From Tubulanus polymorphus (Eukaryota > Nemertea > Palaeonemertea > Tubulaniformes > Tubulanidae): DNA of 64,000 nt. Shown here piece by piece: positions 60,266 through 64,000 of this stretch. How positions within the stretch are numbered: position 1 is the stretch's first letter; each line of letters begins with the position of its first letter. The DNA lies in NCBI RefSeq assembly GCF_964204645.1, contig NC_134026.1:31543150-31607149 (forward strand), read 5' to 3'. The notes under the pieces were generated by a model. That model saw only the letters and a program-made list of their open reading frames with translations, made no database searches and was not told where the DNA came from. Made by a program: the position numbers and the translations under genes.

Positions 60266-60888
60266 CGTAAAAATTATAGTCTTGTGGTCAAACACCGTGA
60301 CATGAGAGCAAGCAGCAGCGCGTCGTCATATTGACTGCTATATTCCTAGCAAATTCGACTAGACCATTCACTAACTACTCATAGGTAAAGTGGGTGGCTC
60401 GACACAACCTACCACCCCTACGACTACTAACAGTGCGCATGCTCAGACTTCTTGGAAACGGTGTAAACAATATGGCGGCCGCAGTTTGACAGTTCGCAAT
60501 CAAATCAACGCGAAATACTGTAATTACTGAATTTTAAACATCGTTAGACCTGTTTTTATTCACTCAATATATTAAAAACATCTCCATATAAACAATCTTT
60601 ATAATCAATATATCAGAATATGGAAGGTTAAGTTGTTAAAGCGACAATTTACAGTTAAAAACAAGTTAATGATCAATCAATAAATTTCTAAAAAGTCAGG
60701 AGTTGACAGTTGTACGAAGGGTAGACCTATGTTGTCCCTCTCTCCCCCTTTAAATATTGTTCGTTGTTTCTGCATTGACATTTCGATGAGTTACTCTGTG
60801 AACTAGTGCAGAAATTACGAGCTTTATTCAGTTAACACAGCACTAAATTTCATATATTTTCATCATACTCCAGATTGTATGTAACAAG
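60266..60888. promoter_or_regulatory. Divergent promoter region of the SLC24 gene and the HEAT-type gene
   Basis: The starts are 623 bases apart and face away. TGCGCATGCTC at 60434-60444 matches an NRF1 site with one or two changes, and AATATGGCGGCCGC at 60469-60482 matches the YY1 consensus. Both are common in housekeeping divergent promoters. Use by either gene is inference. Confidence 0.5.
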
Positions 60889-63800
60889 ATGCATCATCAT
60901 CATCAGACTCCGGCGGAGAGAAATCGAACTCAGTTGTTTCCGTGCGCTGATAAAGTGAATATACCGTACGTCAGTTCGGGCGGAGAGCGATCTCAATCTA
61001 CCATATCAATTCCTTCGAAACACACTATAACTACAGCACCAACAGCGAAACCGGTTTTAAACAAAGTTGGATTAGATTTATCATTCGGAGAGGATGTTGT
61101 CCGAGATCGATGTTTTCATTTATTACCATATAGCGATAAGTATTTCTACGAAGCATTAGATGCCAGCGACATTGTTAGAATACCGAGTAAGAGTAATAAA
61201 CCGATTGGTCGCCATGATCGACGCGGTACCGATACCAGACACATGCCGTGCCATATACAGAAAAAAACTACCAATCAACAACAACATCTTAAACCATTAA
61301 AACAGAAAATCATGAAAAAAGCGCTCGAAATGCATAAACAGGCGTTAAAATCGGAGGGATCGAAAATAACGGTCGAGGAAGGGAAACAAGCGCCACCTGT
61401 GTTTCTTACCGAAACTAAACCCGAGGCAGAAAAATGTGAAGATCGTGAATTAAAACGAGACTGGGACGAATACTTACTGTCGTCGATTAGTCGTAATACG
61501 GCGTTCTGGTTGGTTACCGAGCGACTACCCAACAATGACTCGCAACAGGATCGATTGTTGAAAACGTTGAATAAATGGTACAGCACGACAGCACCGAGCG
61601 GAACAATGGAACTTATCAGCGACGAGATCAGTGAGGTAGAATATCAGATCAATAAAAAAGAAGAAATTAAAGAAGAAGAGAAGAAATGGATTCGTAAAGA
61701 AGATCTGTGAGTTCACCCCTCTCCCCTCATACTACCTCTTCCCCTCCCCACTCTCCTCACATACCACTCCCTCCTCTCCTCCCCTCACATACCACTCCCA
61801 CCTCTCCCCTCACTCCCCTCGTGTACCAAACCCTCTCCTACCCCATCACGTACCACTCCCTCTCCTTCCCTCCCCTCGCGTACCACACCCTCTCTTTACC
61901 TCCCCCTCACTCCCTCACCACTCCTTCTCCCCCTCAGCGTGTAAGGCTGCCATGTTTTGTTGTTTGTAGATTATTAGAAGAATTAGGAATAAAGAAAACT
62001 GCTGGCGCCGGCGAAGTGTCAACAGATCCATACAGCGATCAGAATGAAGCGACATTCTACCGTTTACCGGCCGGACAGAGAAAACTGAAAAAATCTCTAG
62101 TGAAAACTGACTCCGGTAAATTTCATTTCTCGAGATCTTAATATATGAGATTATCGTTGATCCGTGATTTGATATCGATATTTCACAGGTTCAGTGAATA
62201 AAACAGCAGTAAATATAGAAGTGAAACACAGAGAATCAACGCCTCCTCCGTCACTTCTAGATTTCATCAATCCTAAAGTTGGGAATACATTATTTAAAAC
62301 TGATAATCTATATGAACAGGAATGGTTGTCCGGTAAGTTTACTGACCTACCCCTCCCCTCCCCCAGGTTATCCGGTAAGTTTACTGACCTACCCCCTCTC
62401 ACCTGAGTTGTCTGGTAGGTTAAGGGACGGGTTGTTGGGTGGGTCTAAAGTTACAGATCTCTTTGATCTCTTCCTCATAACCCAGCAGGGTCTCTCAGAG
62501 ATCTGTAACTTAATGCCTTAAAATATTCATCATTGCAAACATATCTTAAAATCATTTGTCCAAAAAGTTTACATCCTCGAAAATTTTGATTTCCAATTTC
62601 AATATTTCGCCAACTTCTTCCTCTCTCATGGTATGTACAGGCAGTATGTATGTAGCCTGACCCTGAACCGCCCTCATAATTCATACCTGGTAATTAATAG
62701 AATCTGGTTGCACACCACAAAATGGTGGTATGTATGGGTCGCTAAAACACACTATAATCTACACCTGGGCTCGGTTTCATAGATGTGGAAGAAAAATAGT
62801 CGCTGGGAACATTTGAAATCTGTCAGTTACAACCATGGTTTCTCATTGTAACTATGGTGGTTGTCACCCAGATTGAGGATATACCCCCAGGGATAACTTT
62901 GATACTCAGTCTATGTAACCGGGCCCTGCAGTTTAAAGCTGAACACCTGCAGTTTAAATAAATTCACTTTTTATACCGGTCATTATTTAAACAGGTATCA
63001 ATCAATCTCTGCAACTGACGGCAACCGGTGATAAAACAGTGATAACAATGGAGAGTAAAAATCAATATCGTAAACTTTTACAACCGGAATACCCTCCGTT
63101 TCCCGAGGGTTGGTTTCCCCCGACGACGGATGAAAAAACATCGGCTTCGAAAACTAGTAAAAAACTAGAGAAAGGTTTACATCGATGGAGTGGGCTGCCT
63201 GAAATTATTGATGTAAGTCATTCTCGCACCCCTCAACCATCTGAATTCAACCATCTGAATTCAACCATCTGAATTCTCTGATCGATTTATCATTTGAAGG
63301 ACAGAATGGAAGGACTTCAAGTAGGATCGGGTTACCTAGACAACCGAAAAGCTGCAGATGCGGATTCTAATAAAGATGTGAAAAAGAATGTTTCATTGAT
63401 GAAAATAGGTAGAATATAAACGACACATAAACTCCCTGAGATCCTTGTAATGAGGAAAACAGAGTTATCTTGCAAAATGACCACTTTAGTTCTATAGCCT
63501 AACAACTTAAGACCAGTCTTAAGATTTAAGACCACTTTTGGACTTAAGTCACGACTGTGCAACTGGCCCCAGGGGCCGGTTCCTCAGTTGAGACTTAAGT
63601 CCAAAAATGGTCTTAAATTTTACGACTGGTCTTAAGTTGTTAGATTGGTTATAGAACTAAAACAGTCTTAAATTGGTCTTAAGCCTAAGCCATGACTGTG
63701 CAACTGGCCCCTGGTGTTATCTTTAACCCTGGGGCTAACTCAATTCATTTTCAATTGAGTTAACCCCTGGTTTAAGGATAATACCAGTCTATAAAACCAG

Positions 63801-64000
63801 CCCCTGGATTCTAAAGTATCTCTCTATAAGACAGAGTTTAAATAATGATGTAATAATCGATTGTTTTAGTTGAAGATTGGCAGAATAAATGGTATTTAAC
63901 TCAACGTTTCGCTGACTCAACTCCTGATGATTTAATACGAGATATGTTAGACCTACACCCACACATCAGATTGAAATCTATAATCACGTGCGCTCGAGCC
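60889..64000 (+). CDS. HEAT-type repeat protein, possibly HEATR4-like, 5' six exons (3' end outside window)
   Basis: Exons: 60889-61706, 61970-62115, 62189-62332, 62995-63212, 63300-63408, 63870 to window end. Phases agree. The N-terminal 270 residues are basic and low in recognisable motifs (RDRCFHLLPYSDKYFYEA, RDWDEYLLSSISRNTAFWL, LLKTLNKWYS, then a KKEEIKEEEKKW cluster). Later parts hold PEYPPFPEGWFPP and LHRWSGLPEII. The last exon has DWQNKWYLTQRFADSTPDDL with MLDLHPHIRLKSIITCARA, which reads as the start of a HEAT repeat. The order of a disordered N-terminus followed by W-rich segments and HEAT repeats fits HEATR4, but I cannot confirm it from memory. The fifth exon (63300-63408) is needed to keep phase; its acceptor TTTGAAG is weak. 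Intron 3 begins with a repeated donor. Confidence 0.45.
61712..61940. repeat. Pyrimidine-rich repeat, ACCACTCCC/CTCCCCTCAC (intron 1 of the HEAT-type gene)
   Basis: Imperfect units of CTCCCCTCACATACCACTCC fill the intron from shortly after the donor. Confidence 0.75.
62322..62425 (+). repeat. Tandem donor-bearing repeat at intron 3 of the HEAT-type gene
   Basis: GTTGTCCGGTAAGTTTACTG, 40 bases later GTTATCCGGTAAGTTTACTG, and a third degenerate GTTGTCTGGTAGGTTAAG. Each holds the last exon bases and the donor. Confidence 0.85.
63490..63710. repeat. 47-bp family units in both orientations with GCAACTGGCCCC ends
   Basis: AACAACTTAAGACCAGTCTT (plus sense) is followed by GACTGGTCTTAAGTTGTTAG (minus sense). 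TGACTGTGCAACTGGCCCC occurs at both 63550-63570 and 63690-63712. This looks like a foldback form of the family. Confidence 0.7.
63711..63807. repeat. Foldback/MITE-like element, copy B
   Basis: Matches 141-238 in reverse order: CTGGTGTTATCTTTAACCCT to ACCAGTCTATAAAACCAGCC. It has its own inner palindrome, TCAATTCATTTTCAATTGA. Confidence 0.55.

Overview
The window is animal genomic DNA. Genes are split by many short GT-AG introns, proteins match animal families over their full length, and non-coding sequence is AT-rich and packed with minisatellites. Gene content (SV2-like transporter, PPM1E/F phosphatase, KLHL, HPS1, SIMC1-like, FAM204A, MARCHF5, K+-dependent Na+/Ca2+ exchanger) and intron style suggest an invertebrate, perhaps a lophotrochozoan such as a mollusc. 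The species guess is inference. Exon models were assembled by hand from splice signals, reading phase and remembered family sequence; no alignment was run.

Layout: 312-786 (+) last two exons of a TMEM272-like four-helix protein. 2054-6958 (+) complete 12-exon SV2-like transporter. 7590-8818 an 18-bp satellite. 9661-12620 (-) complete 7-exon PPM1F/PPM1E phosphatase. 14510-15955 a poorly defined small membrane-protein locus with retroelement debris and triplicated terminal-exon-like units. 17440-19900 a satellite with tRNA B-box-like motifs, broken by three foldback elements. 20869-22611 (-) intronless Kelch-like gene. 23659-31175 (-) complete 14-exon HPS1. 31571-36615 (+) SIMC1-like protein with SUMO-interacting motifs, divergent from HPS1. 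38803-40052 (-) complete 7-exon FAM204A. 41223-43246 (+) complete 6-exon MARCHF5. 43398-46116 a tandem duplication of about 1.3 kb. 47157-60265 (-) complete 11-exon SLC24 exchanger of the NCKX3/4 type. 60889-64000 (+) the 5' part of a HEAT-type protein, possibly HEATR4, running off the window and divergent from SLC24.

The genes do not form one pathway. Several act in membrane traffic or organelle control: HPS1 (lysosome-related organelles), MARCHF5 (outer mitochondrial membrane), SV2-like and NCKX (transport). HPS1, FAM204A and MARCHF5 all have human orthologues on chromosome 10q, which suggests old linkage.

The most unusual signal is that tandem arrays repeatedly start at, or end on, splice junctions (SV2-like introns 5, 7, 8 and 9; PPM1 intron 5; HPS1 intron 5; MARCHF5 intron 4; the last gene's intron 3). 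In several, the repeat unit carries a copy of the donor or acceptor itself. Dispersed 47-bp and 20-39-bp minisatellite families recur across unrelated introns.
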